Below, in pieces: positions 48,733 to 57,106 of a stretch of 64,000 nt of DNA. Source of the stretch: Parvibaculum sp045863935 (GTDB lineage: Bacteria; Pseudomonadota; Alphaproteobacteria; Parvibaculales; Parvibaculaceae). Position 1 is the first letter of the stretch, and every line of letters begins with the position of its first letter. Below the pieces are notes generated by a model. It was not told where the DNA came from. It saw only the letters and a program-made list of their open reading frames with translations, and did no database searches. The stretch is from assembly GCF_045863935.1 (NCBI RefSeq), contig NZ_BTVP01000012.1:1-64000 (forward strand). Reading direction: 5' to 3'. Position numbers and translations under genes: made by a program.

Positions 48733-50520
48733 GTGAGCGGGGCAGACAGTGCGCGTGACGACACGCGCGAGGTCAACATGATCGTGCTCACCGTGCTGGC
48801 GCTGGCCGTCGGGCTTGCCACGGGTGTCGGCGCGGTGATCTTCCGCTCCATGCTGGTCGGCCTCCACAACCTCTTCTTTTTCGGCCAGCTTTCCCTCACC
48901 CCGACATCGGGCGCGACGGGGCCCTTGAGCCCGCTCGGGGTTCTCATCATCCTCGTGCCGGTCGCGGGCGGCCTCGCCGTCGTCTGGATCACGCGGCGTT
49001 TCGCGCCGGAGGCGAAGGGCGGCGGCATCACCGACGTCATGGACGCCGTCTACCACCGCGAAGGAAAGATCAGGCCGCGCGTCGCCGTGGTGAAGACCAT
49101 CGCCTCCGCGCTGTCCATCGGCTCCGGCGCCACGGTCGGCCGCGAAGGCCCCATCGTGCAGATCGGTTCGGCTATCGGCTCGGCCGCCGCCCAATTCGCG
49201 CGGCTGCCTTCCTGGCAGCGGATCACGCTGCTCGCCGCCGGTGCGTCGGCCGGCATTTCGGCCACCTTCAACACGCCGCTCGGCGCCGTGCTTTTCGCGC
49301 TCGAGCTCATCCTGCCGGAAATCAGCGCGCGCACCTTCCTGCCGGTCGTCATCGCCACGGGCTCGGCCACTTATGTCGGGCGCGTCGTCTTCGGCTCCTA
49401 TCCGGCCTTCGTGCTGCCGGAGATGTATTTCGCGGCCTCCGAGATGGACCACATCTTCAATCTCGGCGCCTTCGTCGTGCTCGGGCTTCTGTCCGGTCTC
49501 GTCGCCTGGGGCTTCATCCGCACGCTTCTCTTCGCGGGCGAGGTCATGCCGCGCCGCTTCCCCAACGAATATGTGCGCGCCGCCGCGGGCTTCACCGGCA
49601 TCGGCATCGCGCTCTTCCTCTTCGCGCAGTTCACCGGCCACTACTACATCATCGGCGGCGGCTACGATGCCATCGCCGCGATCCTCGAAGGCCATGTAAC
49701 CACCTTCGCGCTCCTTGCCGTGCTCTGCCTCGCGCAGGTGCTGGCGACATCGCTCTCCATCGGCTCGGGCGCGTCGGGCGGCGTCTTCGCGCCCATGCTG
49801 TTCATCGGCGCGGCGCTGGGCGGTGCCTTCGGCGCGTTTCTGCATCTCATCGACCAGAGCCACGGCATCGGCATTCCCGACTACGCGATCATCGGCATGG
49901 CGGCCGTCGTCGGCGGCGGCACGGGTGCCGCCATGACCGCCATCACCATGAATTTCGAGATGACGCGCGACTACAACATCATCGTGCCGCTCATCATCGC
50001 GGTTGCCGTCTCCATCGGCCTTCGCCGCGCGCTCATGGGCGACAACATCTTCAGTGCCGAGCTGGTGCGCCGCGGCCGTCCCGTGCCGAAGGACCGCTAC
50101 TCCAATCTCTATCTTGTGCGCAGTGCCCGCGAAGTGATGGATGCGAACATCGCCATCATGGCGGCGGAGCTTCCCGTCGCGGATGCGGCACAATGGGTGA
50201 GCGAGGCGGGCATGCCGAATTTCCTCATCCTGCGGGAGGGGAACCGCATCGCCGGAATCGTCTCACTCGACAGCCGCATCCGCACGCCGGAACTGCTCGG
50301 CCCGCATCCCGAAACGATGCGCGACATGGCGATCGCCGATTATGTGATCGTGCGCGAGAACAACATTCTCGAAGAGGTGATGCGCCGTCTCGGCCAGCGC
50401 AACGCGACGCTTGCCCTCGTCGTGAAGGACAAGCCCGGCGTGCCGCGCCCCGCCGATGTGCTCGGCGTCATCGGCAAACCGCAGCTCGCCGACGCGATCC
50501 TCAAGGCGCAGATGGGGTGA
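48733..50520 (+). CDS. CLC-family chloride channel/antiporter with C-terminal CBS domains
   Basis: 595 residues from a GTG with GAGGGG 7 bases upstream (an ATG at 48778 is an alternative). About eleven helical membrane segments with CLC motifs: GGGITDVMDA, SIGSGATVGREGPIVQIGS with the gating Glu of GREGP, and SIGSGASGGVFAPML. After about residue 445 a soluble tail contains two CBS-like repeats (MDANIAIMAAELPVADAAQW and RDMAIADYVIVRENNILEEVMRRL). It probably exchanges chloride for protons and the CBS part may sense nucleotides. Confidence 0.9.
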   Translation: MSGADSARDDTREVNMIVLTVLALAVGLATGVGAVIFRSMLVGLHNLFFFGQLSLTPTSGATGPLSPLGVLIILVPVAGGLAVVWITRRFAPEAKGGGITDVMDAVYHREGKIRPRVAVVKTIASALSIGSGATVGREGPIVQIGSAIGSAAAQFARLPSWQRITLLAAGASAGISATFNTPLGAVLFALELILPEISARTFLPVVIATGSATYVGRVVFGSYPAFVLPEMYFAASEMDHIFNLGAFVVLGLLSGLVAWGFIRTLLFAGEVMPRRFPNEYVRAAAGFTGIGIALFLFAQFTGHYYIIGGGYDAIAAILEGHVTTFALLAVLCLAQVLATSLSIGSGASGGVFAPMLFIGAALGGAFGAFLHLIDQSHGIGIPDYAIIGMAAVVGGGTGAAMTAITMNFEMTRDYNIIVPLIIAVAVSIGLRRALMGDNIFSAELVRRGRPVPKDRYSNLYLVRSAREVMDANIAIMAAELPVADAAQWVSEAGMPNFLILREGNRIAGIVSLDSRIRTPELLGPHPETMRDMAIADYVIVRENNILEEVMRRLGQRNATLALVVKDKPGVPRPADVLGVIGKPQLADAILKAQMG

Positions 50521-50545
50521 CGCTGCCTATTTCCATCAAACAACA

Positions 50546-50686
50546 TTGTCATTGCCGGGCTTGACCCGGCAATCCAGTAGCCGCCGTCAGGCGGCGTCTC
50601 TCTTCGCAAGATCTCTTGCGCGCGGAATTTGATCTGAGGTGGTCGCTCGGCGCCCTGGATGCCCGGGTCAAGCCCGGGCATGACGA
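50546..50686. repeat. Palindromic intergenic element, copy 2
   Basis: The left arm (50546-50577, TTGTCATTGCCGGGCTTGAC onward) and the right arm (50655-50686, ending GGGCATGACGA) are inverted copies, each with its own hairpin. The centre has CCGCC-GTCA-GGCGG and GCAAGA/TCTTGC stems. It lies between the CLC gene (+) and the thioesterase gene (-), at their 3' ends, so it may also help end transcription. Confidence 0.78.
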
Positions 50687-50714
50687 CTTTGGTTTTGTGG
50701 AGCGGCGCTTCCTC

Positions 50715-51206
50715 TTACTTCCTCCTGATCCCGATCACCCGCCCTGCCTGCGCCGGTCGCGCCAAACCCTCATGCGCCTTTGCGAGCGCCGCGATCTTCT
50801 TCTGCGTCGCCTCGGGGAAGGGCGATGCGCGGCGCGCTTTCATGTCCACGTGAATGCACATCTGTTCGCTCGTCGCGGCGAGGTAGCCCTTTTCCGCGTG
50901 ATACATGTGACCGAAGACATGGATGCGCTTTTCGTCCGCGTCGAGAAGCTGATAAGTCACGCGCAAGGGATCACCTTCCTTCACCTCGTCGAGGTAGCAG
51001 ACATGCACCTCCGCCGTGAAGCAGGAGCCCTCGCCTTTCTGCGTGTAGTCCCAGCCGATGCCGAGCGCCGAAAAGGCCACGTCCAGCGACTCGTCGAAAA
51101 CGAGATGGTAATAGGCCATGTTCATGTGGCCGTTGAGGTCGACCCATTGCGGCTCGACCTTGCGCAGCGGACATTCGAGCGGGGCGGCGAGGGCGGTATC
51201 GGTCAT
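50715..51206 (-). CDS. Hotdog-fold acyl-CoA thioesterase-like protein
   Basis: 163 residues from the ATG at 51206, preceded by GGAAGGAA. Hotdog fold of the 4-hydroxybenzoyl-CoA thioesterase group: PQWVDLNGHMNMAYYHLVFDESLDVAFSALG, with the Asp in WVDLNGHMN, then FTAEVHVCYLDEVKEGDPLRVTYQLLDADEKRIHVFGHMYH. In the family, this group cleaves acyl-CoA thioesters; the preferred acyl chain cannot be told. The frame reading further upstream to 51353 runs through the palindromic element and is not coding. Confidence 0.8.
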   Translation of the reverse strand: MTDTALAAPLECPLRKVEPQWVDLNGHMNMAYYHLVFDESLDVAFSALGIGWDYTQKGEGSCFTAEVHVCYLDEVKEGDPLRVTYQLLDADEKRIHVFGHMYHAEKGYLAATSEQMCIHVDMKARRASPFPEATQKKIAALAKAHEGLARPAQAGRVIGIRRK

Positions 51207-51264
51207 GGCGTTCCTTCCGGCGGTCGGGCTTTTCTGCCCTGCTTCTCTTATCTTGTCCTTTAAG

Positions 51265-51358
51265 TCGTCATGACCCGCTTCATGCGGGTCATCCACGTCT
51301 TTCTTGCTTCCAATGCCGTTCAAGACGTGGATGGCCCGGACAAGCCGGGCCATGACGA
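51265..51358. repeat. Palindromic intergenic element, copy 3
   Basis: The left arm (TCGTCATGACCCGC at 51265 onward, with GACCCGC/GCGGGTC hairpin) and the right arm (ending GGGCCATGACGA at 51358) are inverted, and the junction ends CCACGTCT/AGACGTGG pair. The right arm matches copy 2 (GGATG..CCCGG..CAAGCC..GGGC.ATGACGA). It sits between the divergent thioesterase and flavoprotein genes. Confidence 0.75.
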
Positions 51359-51401
51359 TTTGAGGTATGTTACCTTGGTTCTAACAGGGAGCAAGGAACC
51401 C

Positions 51402-52793
51402 ATGAGCAAAGCAGCGCGAAAGGAAGGCAGGGAGGCGGCGCTCGCCGAACTCGGCGCGCTGCTTGGCGAGCGTCTGACGACGGCTCATGCCGTCCGCGAG
51501 ACGCATGGGCGCGACGAGTCATGGCATGCCGTCGCCATGCCCGATGCCGTCGCCTTTGCGGAGACGACGGAGGAGGTCGCCGCCATCGTCGGCATCTGCG
51601 CGGCACATGACATGCCGATCATTCCCTTCGGCGCGGGCACCTCGCTCGAAGGCCATGTCTCCGCCGTTCATGGCGGTCTCTCGCTCGACCTCTCGCGCAT
51701 GGATCGCATCCTCGAAGTGAATGCCGCCGATCTCGATGTCCGCGTCGAGGCGGGCGTCACGCGCAAGGCATTGAACGAACATCTCCGCGACACAGGCCTC
51801 TTCTTTCCCATCGACCCCGGCGCCAATGCGACGCTTGGCGGCATGGTGGCGACGCGCGCCTCCGGCACCAATGCGGTGCGCTACGGCACGATGCGCGAAA
51901 ACGTTCTCGCACTCACTGCCGTCATGGCGGACGGGTCCATCGTCCACACCGGCACGCGGGCGCGAAAGTCGTCTGCCGGCTACGATCTCACGCGCCTTCT
52001 CATCGGCTCGGAGGGCACGCTCGGCGTCGTCACCGAGGTGACGCTCCGTCTCTACGGCATTCCGGAAGCCGTGCGTTCCGGCGTCGTGCCCTTTGCCACG
52101 CTCGAAGGCGCGGTCGATGCCGTCATCGAGACGATCCAGTCGGGCCTTCCCATCGCGCGCATTGAAATTCTCGACCCGCTCTCGATCCGTGCCTGCAACG
52201 CCTATTCGAAACTCACGCTCGCCGAAGTGCCGACATTGTTTGTCGAGTTCCATGGCACCGAGGCTTCCGTCGCCGAACAGGCGGAGCGTTTCGCCGCCAT
52301 TGCGTCGGAGCATGGTGCGGGCGGCGCGACATGGGCCTCAAAGGCGGAAGACCGCACGCGGCTCTGGGAAGCGAGGCACAATGCCTATTACGCGGCGCTT
52401 GCCTATGCTCCGGGCAAGAAGGGCATGGTGACGGATGTCTGCGTGCCGATCTCGCGTCTCGCCGAAGCGATTTCCGGCACGCTCTGCGATCTCGAAACCT
52501 CATTCCTCAAGGCGCCCATCGTCGGCCATGTCGGCGACGGCAATTTCCACATGCTGCTCTTGATGGATCCAACCGACCGCCGCGACCTTGCCGAGGCGAC
52601 ACGCCTCCACGACCTCATGGTCGCGCGCGCCCTCTCGCTCGGCGGCACATGCACCGGCGAACACGGCATCGGCGAGGGCAAGATCAAGTTCCTGGAAACG
52701 GAGCACGGCCCCGGCGTCGCCGTCATGCGCGCGATCAAACAGGCGCTCGACCCGAAGGGGATTTTGAACCCGGGGAAGATTTTTGCTGAGTGA
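51402..52793 (+). CDS. FAD-linked oxidase, D-lactate dehydrogenase/GlcD-like
   Basis: 463 residues from the ATG at 51402, with AAGGAA upstream; a frame opening further upstream crosses the palindromic element. FAD_binding_4 domain (IIPFGAGTSLEGHVSAVHGGLSLDLSRM, PGANATLGGMVATRASGTNAVRYGTMRENV, SAGYDLTRLLIGSEGTLGVVTEVTLRL) and the C-terminal cap with HVGDGNFHMLLLM, LGGTCTGEHGIGEGKIKFLE. It oxidises a 2-hydroxy acid such as D-lactate or glycolate. No iron-sulfur partner gene is next to it, which favours a single-subunit D-lactate dehydrogenase. Confidence 0.88.
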   Translation: MSKAARKEGREAALAELGALLGERLTTAHAVRETHGRDESWHAVAMPDAVAFAETTEEVAAIVGICAAHDMPIIPFGAGTSLEGHVSAVHGGLSLDLSRMDRILEVNAADLDVRVEAGVTRKALNEHLRDTGLFFPIDPGANATLGGMVATRASGTNAVRYGTMRENVLALTAVMADGSIVHTGTRARKSSAGYDLTRLLIGSEGTLGVVTEVTLRLYGIPEAVRSGVVPFATLEGAVDAVIETIQSGLPIARIEILDPLSIRACNAYSKLTLAEVPTLFVEFHGTEASVAEQAERFAAIASEHGAGGATWASKAEDRTRLWEARHNAYYAALAYAPGKKGMVTDVCVPISRLAEAISGTLCDLETSFLKAPIVGHVGDGNFHMLLLMDPTDRRDLAEATRLHDLMVARALSLGGTCTGEHGIGEGKIKFLETEHGPGVAVMRAIKQALDPKGILNPGKIFAE

Positions 52794-52907
52794 GGGAGTT
52801 ATCCCCGCCGCTTTGTGACAGTCACCCTGAAAACCGGGGATTAAAATTTTTCGCGGGGATTTCTTTCAGGCGCATGACCCGTGGTTCATCCCCGCCAAGA
52901 CACTGCA

Positions 52908-52939
52908 TGACGGTTCGATGACATTTCGATGACAGTCGG
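52908..52939 (-). promoter_or_regulatory. Three 11-bp direct repeats with Pho-box geometry, copy 3
   Basis: TGACGGTTCGA (52908), TGACATTTCGA (52919) and TGACAGTCGG (52930) repeat at exactly 11 bases; read on the minus strand they give CTGTCAT-CGAA-ATGTCAT-CGAA-CCGTCA. The 169-base gap 52794-52962 also has several TTATCCCCG-type words (52800, 52946) and GGGGATT. It lies between the 3' ends of two convergent genes, an odd place for a promoter element. Confidence 0.5.
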
Positions 52940-52962
52940 GCCGGTTTATCCCCGGTTCCGCC

Positions 52963-54099
52963 TCAGTCGAGCGTCTGGCGATAGCGGTTCAGGGAGACGA
53001 TGGAAACCGCCGTCAGGAAGGCGAGGAGGGCGAGAAGGTCCGGCGCAATCTCCGCCATTCCGTTTCCCTTGAGCAGGATGCCGCGCACGATTCTGAGAAA
53101 GTGCGTGAGCGGAAGAACCTCGCCGAGCCACTGCGCCCATATCGGCATGCCGCGAAACGGAAACATGAATCCGGAAAGCAGGATCGACGGCAGGAAGAAG
53201 AAGATCGTCATCTGCACCGCCTGCAACTGATTGCGGGCCAGCGTCGAGAAGGTGAAGCCGACGGCGAGGTTCGCGGCGACGAAGAAAAAAAGCACGAAGG
53301 AAAGAAGTCCGAGGCTTCCGACAATCGGCACGTCGAAAAGCCAATAGGCGGCGGCGAGAACCACCGCGGCCTGTATGTAGCCGACGATGATGTAGGGCAA
53401 AATCTTTCCCATCATCACTTCGAACGGACGCACCGGCATCGTGAGAAGATTTTCCATCGTGCCGCGTTCCACCTCGCGCGTCATCGCGAGCGCGGTGAAG
53501 ATGATCATTGTCATCGTCAGGATGACGCCGATCAATCCCGGCACGATGTTGAGTTCCGTGCGTCCTTCCGCATTGTAGCGCCGGTGGACGATGAGGTTCA
53601 CGGGTTCGGCTCGGGGGCGGAGTGTCGCGAGCGGTCCTTCGAGGTCGCGGTTGAGGACGGTCGCAGCAAGAACCTTGATGTTGGCGACTGCGTTTCCTGT
53701 TGCGGCGGGATCGGTTGCATCCGCGTCCAGCAGGAGTTCGGGGCGCTGCCCGCGCAGCAGCTCGCGGCTGAAGTCGGGCGGTATCTGCAGCACGAACTGC
53801 ACCTTGCCCGTGCGGATCAGTTCGTTTGCCTCCTCTGCCGTTTCCGGCCTTGCGACGATGTCGAAATAGTCGGAGTTCTCCATTCCCTTCACGATGCTGC
53901 GCGTGAAGACGGAGTGATCCTGCGCGAAGAGGGCGGTGGGCAGGTGCTTCGGATCGGAATTGATCGCGTAGCCGAAGAGCACGAGCTGCATCACTGGCAC
54001 GCCGAGCATCATCGCGAAGGTCAACCGGTCGCGCCGCATCTGGATGAATTCCTTTCGGATCATCGCGCCGAGACGAAAGAGCGAGAAGCTTCTTGCCAT
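52963..54099 (-). CDS. ABC-2-type transporter permease
   Basis: 378 residues. One N-terminal span (FAMMLGVPVMQLVLFGYAI), a long extracytoplasmic loop, then five C-terminal spans (VILTMTMIIFTALAMTREVERGTMENLLTMPV and onward). The residues REVERGTMENLLTMPVRPFEVMMGKILPY are the ABC-2 permease signature. It is the membrane half of the exporter whose ATPase gene ends 4 bases upstream. As the last gene of the TetR-controlled run, it probably exports a toxic compound; a homodimer is inferred because no second permease is present. Confidence 0.9.
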   Translation of the reverse strand: MARSFSLFRLGAMIRKEFIQMRRDRLTFAMMLGVPVMQLVLFGYAINSDPKHLPTALFAQDHSVFTRSIVKGMENSDYFDIVARPETAEEANELIRTGKVQFVLQIPPDFSRELLRGQRPELLLDADATDPAATGNAVANIKVLAATVLNRDLEGPLATLRPRAEPVNLIVHRRYNAEGRTELNIVPGLIGVILTMTMIIFTALAMTREVERGTMENLLTMPVRPFEVMMGKILPYIIVGYIQAAVVLAAAYWLFDVPIVGSLGLLSFVLFFFVAANLAVGFTFSTLARNQLQAVQMTIFFFLPSILLSGFMFPFRGMPIWAQWLGEVLPLTHFLRIVRGILLKGNGMAEIAPDLLALLAFLTAVSIVSLNRYRQTLD

Positions 54100-54103
54100 C
54101 GCA

Positions 54104-55069
54104 TCACCCGAAATTGTCGGAGGCTGACTGCATCATGTGGATGAAGACGTCTTCGAGTGTCGGCTCGACCTTCTGCCAGTCGAGCCCGGATTCGTTCCGC
54201 CACGGGGCGACCGCGGCGTCGAGTGCATTGTCGTTCGCGCCGCTCACATGGAGCGTCGCGCCGAAAGGGGCCACCATCTCCACGCCGCTCCGGTCCGCGA
54301 GTTCGCGGGCGAGGCGATTGATGCGCCGTTGCGAGTTCGCGCTTACGAGCCAGGTGACGAGACCGGATTGCCGCACGACCTCGTTCACCGTGCCGCGCGC
54401 GAGAAGTTTTCCATAGGCGAGATAGCAAATCTTGTGGCAGCGCTCGGCTTCGTCCATGTAGTGCGTGCTCACAAGGACGGTGAGGCCGGTGTCGGCGAGC
54501 GCATGGATTTCGTCCCAGAATTCGCGCCGCGCCTTCGGGTCGACGCCTGCGGTCGGTTCGTCGAGCAGAAGCAGTTTCGGTTCGTGCATGATCGCCGCTG
54601 CGAGCGCGAGGCGCTGTTTCCAGCCGCCCGACAGCGCCCCCGCGAGCTGGTTCGCGCGGCTTTCGAGGCCCAGTTTTTCAAGCGTTTCACGCACCGCCTG
54701 CGCGGGCTTCTTCAACCCGTAGATGGAGGCGACGAAGGCCAGGTTCTCGCGGATGGAGAGGTCTTCGTAGAGGCTGAAGCGCTGCGTCATGTAGCCGACC
54801 TTCAGCTTGATCTTCGCGCTTTCGGAAACGATGTCGTGGCCGAGGCAGGTGCCTTCGCCGGCATCCGGCGTCAGCAGCCCGCAGAGCATGCGGATCGTCG
54901 TCGTCTTGCCACTGCCGTTCGGTCCGAGGAAGCCGTAGATCTCGCCTTCACGCACCTGCATGTCGATCCCGTCGACGACTTTCGTTGCGCCGAAACTTTT
55001 GGAGAGGCCGCGCACGTCGATGACGAGCGGTGCGTCGGCTGCGGCTTCGGCGTGATGCGTCTGGCTCAT
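54104..55069 (-). CDS. ABC transporter ATPase of an export system
   Basis: 321 residues from the ATG at 55069; a TTG at 55099 would overlap the upstream gene more. Walker A GPNGSGKTTTIR at about 49, Q-loop GYMTQRFSLYEDLSI, signature LSGGWKQRLALAAAI, Walker B KLLLLDEPTAGVD and switch VLVSTHYMDEAERC. Residues after about 230 form an extra domain of the drug-exporter type. It powers the ABC-2 permease encoded next. It starts 7 bases after the fusion-protein stop. Confidence 0.93.
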   Translation of the reverse strand: MSQTHHAEAAADAPLVIDVRGLSKSFGATKVVDGIDMQVREGEIYGFLGPNGSGKTTTIRMLCGLLTPDAGEGTCLGHDIVSESAKIKLKVGYMTQRFSLYEDLSIRENLAFVASIYGLKKPAQAVRETLEKLGLESRANQLAGALSGGWKQRLALAAAIMHEPKLLLLDEPTAGVDPKARREFWDEIHALADTGLTVLVSTHYMDEAERCHKICYLAYGKLLARGTVNEVVRQSGLVTWLVSANSQRRINRLARELADRSGVEMVAPFGATLHVSGANDNALDAAVAPWRNESGLDWQKVEPTLEDVFIHMMQSASDNFG

Positions 55070-55076
55070 GACCGGC

Positions 55077-55886
55077 TCATTCGGCAGGCGGTGAGGCAAG
55101 AGATACCGTCACGGGCTGGCCGGGGCGCAATTCTTCCGGCCGTTCGTCCGGTGTGGCTTCTGCCATGTAGACAAGCTTTTCCTTCGACTGGTCGCTGTAG
55201 ATGACGGGCGGCGTGAACTCGGCTTCCGTCGAGATGAAACGGATCGTGCCTGTCAGCTCCGCCGTGCAACCGCTGCATGTGAGGTGCACCTTGCCGCCTT
55301 CCGCGATATGGGCAAGTTCCCCTTCGGGGACGAAGAAGCGCACCTTGATGTTCTGCGGCGGCAGCAGCGAGACGACGGGCTGGTTCGGCGCCGCGCTCTC
55401 GCCTTCACGGAACATCACATCCTGCACCACGGCATCTGCCGGGGCGCGGCCTTCGCGGCGCGCCAGACGCCATTTGGCCTGCGTCAGCGCGGATGCGGCG
55501 GCGAGCGTTGCGGCGCCTGCGCGGTCGCGGCGCGCCTGCGCGGTGTCGACTTCCGCTTGCGCCACGTTGCGCTGTTTGCGCAGCGCGAGCTTGCGCTGAT
55601 ATTCGAGTTCCGTCTCGCGCAGCGTTGCCTTCGCTTCGGTGAGGTTCGCCTTGGCGCTTTCCAGCGCCGCTTCTTCGGAGGCCGTCTCGAGCCGGAAGAG
55701 AAGGTCGCCGCTTTTCACGCGGTCGCCGCGTTTCACTTCGATCGTCTCGATGAGGCCACCGTCGATGGGCGCGACGCGGACATAGTCGCCCTCGGCGTAT
55801 CCTTGCCAGGTGTTCTCCGGGCGCTCGTTGCAGCCGGTGAGAAGGAGCGCGGTCCCGCAGGCAAACAGGAGGGGAAGGAGGCGCAT
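55077..55886 (-). CDS. HlyD-type membrane fusion protein, lipoprotein
   Basis: 269 residues. The signal ends in the lipobox LTGC (Cys19), so it is probably a lipoprotein rather than a membrane-spanning HlyD. A barrel-lipoyl segment (DYVRVAPIDGGLIETIEVKRGDRVKSGDLLFRLE), helical hairpin coiled coil (about 70-150: AALESAKANLTEAKATLRETELEYQRKL), then a second lipoyl/barrel part. It links the inner-membrane ABC exporter to an outer-membrane channel; no channel gene is nearby. GGAGG precedes the ATG across the TetR stop. Confidence 0.9.
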   Translation of the reverse strand: MRLLPLLFACGTALLLTGCNERPENTWQGYAEGDYVRVAPIDGGLIETIEVKRGDRVKSGDLLFRLETASEEAALESAKANLTEAKATLRETELEYQRKLALRKQRNVAQAEVDTAQARRDRAGAATLAAASALTQAKWRLARREGRAPADAVVQDVMFREGESAAPNQPVVSLLPPQNIKVRFFVPEGELAHIAEGGKVHLTCSGCTAELTGTIRFISTEAEFTPPVIYSDQSKEKLVYMAEATPDERPEELRPGQPVTVSLASPPAE

Positions 55887-55889
55887 CGC

Positions 55890-56525
55890 TCACGCCTCCC
55901 TGTCTGTTGCGAGACCGCGCGCGACGAACTCCGCATGGGCGGTAAAGAAACCGTCGGGATCGAGTTGCGGAAGGTCGCCGAAGGTGTTTCGCGCGAGTGT
56001 GTTCATGAGAATGGGGAAGATGATTTCCTGTACCGCCGCATCGACGTTGCAATCGCGGAACTCGCCGCGCTCGATGCCGCGTTCGATTACGCGCGCGAGA
56101 TTGCCGAAGCCGCGCAGGATGATGTGGTCGCGATAGAAGGTGCGGATCTCGGGAAAGTTGGCGGACTCGGAGAGAATGATTTTTACAAGCGCCGGCAGTT
56201 CCGTACCCATGACGATGTCTCGCAGCTTTCCGATCGCGAAGGCGAGGAGGTCGCCGCTTGGACCGTCATAACCGTCGATCAGCTGTTCGATGTCGTCGAA
56301 GCGCGGCGTCGCGATGTCCTTGACGATGGCGGTGAAGAGCTCCGTCTTGCTCTCGAAATAGAGATAGATCGTCGCCTTGCTGACGCCCGCCGCTTCCGCG
56401 ACTTCCTCCAGCCGCGCCGCCGCAAATCCCTTTTCCGCAAAAATCTTCAGCCCCGCCGCCATGATCTCGGCAGGGCGCTCTTCCTTGCGCCTCTGGAATT
56501 TCTGTTCGGGGGCCGGTGCGGACAT
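55890..56525 (-). CDS. TetR-family transcriptional regulator
   Basis: 211 residues. N-terminal HTH: AEIMAAGLKIFAEKGFAAARLEEVAEAAGVSKATIYLYFESKTELFTAIV. The C-terminal ligand domain (about 60-205) has no named motif. It is the first gene of the four-gene export run, with 3 bases to the fusion-protein gene. A perfect 26-bp palindrome (56543-56568) lies just upstream of its start, so it most likely represses its own operon until an exported compound binds. Confidence 0.92.
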   Translation of the reverse strand: MSAPAPEQKFQRRKEERPAEIMAAGLKIFAEKGFAAARLEEVAEAAGVSKATIYLYFESKTELFTAIVKDIATPRFDDIEQLIDGYDGPSGDLLAFAIGKLRDIVMGTELPALVKIILSESANFPEIRTFYRDHIILRGFGNLARVIERGIERGEFRDCNVDAAVQEIIFPILMNTLARNTFGDLPQLDPDGFFTAHAEFVARGLATDREA

Positions 56526-56542
56526 GGGGGGTCTTTTCCAAG

Positions 56543-56568
56543 TAAATAACTGACCAGTCAGTTATTTA
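56543..56568. promoter_or_regulatory. Perfect 26-bp TetR operator
   Basis: TAAATAACTGAC (56543-56554) and GTCAGTTATTTA (56557-56568) are exact complements around CA. The palindrome sits 18 bases upstream of the tetR ATG, where it would overlap the promoter. TGAC-N2-GTCA cores are common TetR-family targets. Confidence 0.85.
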
Positions 56569-56671
56569 TTCCTCACACGGCGCGAAGTCAATGCAGCACG
56601 CGTTGCCATTCGCTAACCAACTGAAATAAATATGTTTTTCTTTCTCTCGAACAGGATAAACCCGTCGAAGC

Positions 56672-56693
56672 GAGGCGGGGACAAGTCCGCCTC
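56672..56693 (-). terminator. Hairpin downstream of the DUF4169 gene
   Basis: GAGGCGG (56672-56678) pairs with CCGCCTC (56687-56693) across an 8-base loop, 32 bases past the DUF4169 stop. No T-run follows on the minus strand, so termination is uncertain. Confidence 0.35.
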
Positions 56694-56725
56694 CTGCCAA
56701 TTTGACCCTAAACGAAGGGCGGCGG

Positions 56726-56971
56726 TCAGTCGCCGCGTTCGCCGTCCGGATCGGTCTCGCTATCGGCTGGCAGACGTTTTCCCTCCAGCTCGCGGCGGCG
56801 TCGCTCTTCTTCGATCTTCGCGCGCTTCTTGTCCGCGCCGGTCCGCCCGAATTTCACTCTGTTGGCGGCGGCCTTGTTGCTCTCGCGCTTTTTTTCCGCA
56901 CGCTTTTGCGCATCGCGCTGCGTTTTCCGGAATGAGGCGAAATTAACTATATTTCCGCGATCCGAATCCAT
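56726..56971 (-). CDS. DUF4169-family small basic protein
   Basis: 81 residues. The DUF4169 pattern is visible: NIVNFASFRKTQRDAQKRAEKKRESNKAAANRVKFGRTGADKKRAKIEEERRRRELEGKRL. It is highly charged, helical and has no membrane span. Function unknown; members are alphaproteobacterial. In many genomes the gene lies near fumC and a ribbon-helix-helix gene, and here those two are about 4 kb away beyond the AsmA-like gene. Start is the ATG at 56971; the frame continues further upstream without support. Confidence 0.8.
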   Translation of the reverse strand: MDSDRGNIVNFASFRKTQRDAQKRAEKKRESNKAAANRVKFGRTGADKKRAKIEEERRRRELEGKRLPADSETDPDGERGD

Positions 56972-57106
56972 AATTTGCCTGCCATATGACGTCAGGCGGC
57001 CTACCGCCTTCGCTATTGGTGCGAGACTAGGCCAAAGGTGGTTCGCAGGAAACGGGGGTGGAGGTGTGCCGTCCCTGCATCCCGCCTTGCCGAACTGGAG
57101 AGATTT

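Noticed and set aside
51207..51401. Coding extensions of the thioesterase (-) and flavoprotein (+) genes into their shared spacer
   Set aside because: Both extensions translate through the palindromic element, and each gene has a good ribosome site at the shorter start.
52794..52962. Iterons plus TTATCCCCG words as a replication origin or plasmid remnant
   Set aside because: No replication initiator gene is nearby, the words do not match the DnaA box TTATCCACA, and the same array occurs upstream of unrelated genes at 14.5 kb.
56632..56946. A 104-codon plus-strand frame opposite the DUF4169 gene
   Set aside because: It has no ribosome site or family signal, and the minus strand carries a recognisable DUF4169 protein.
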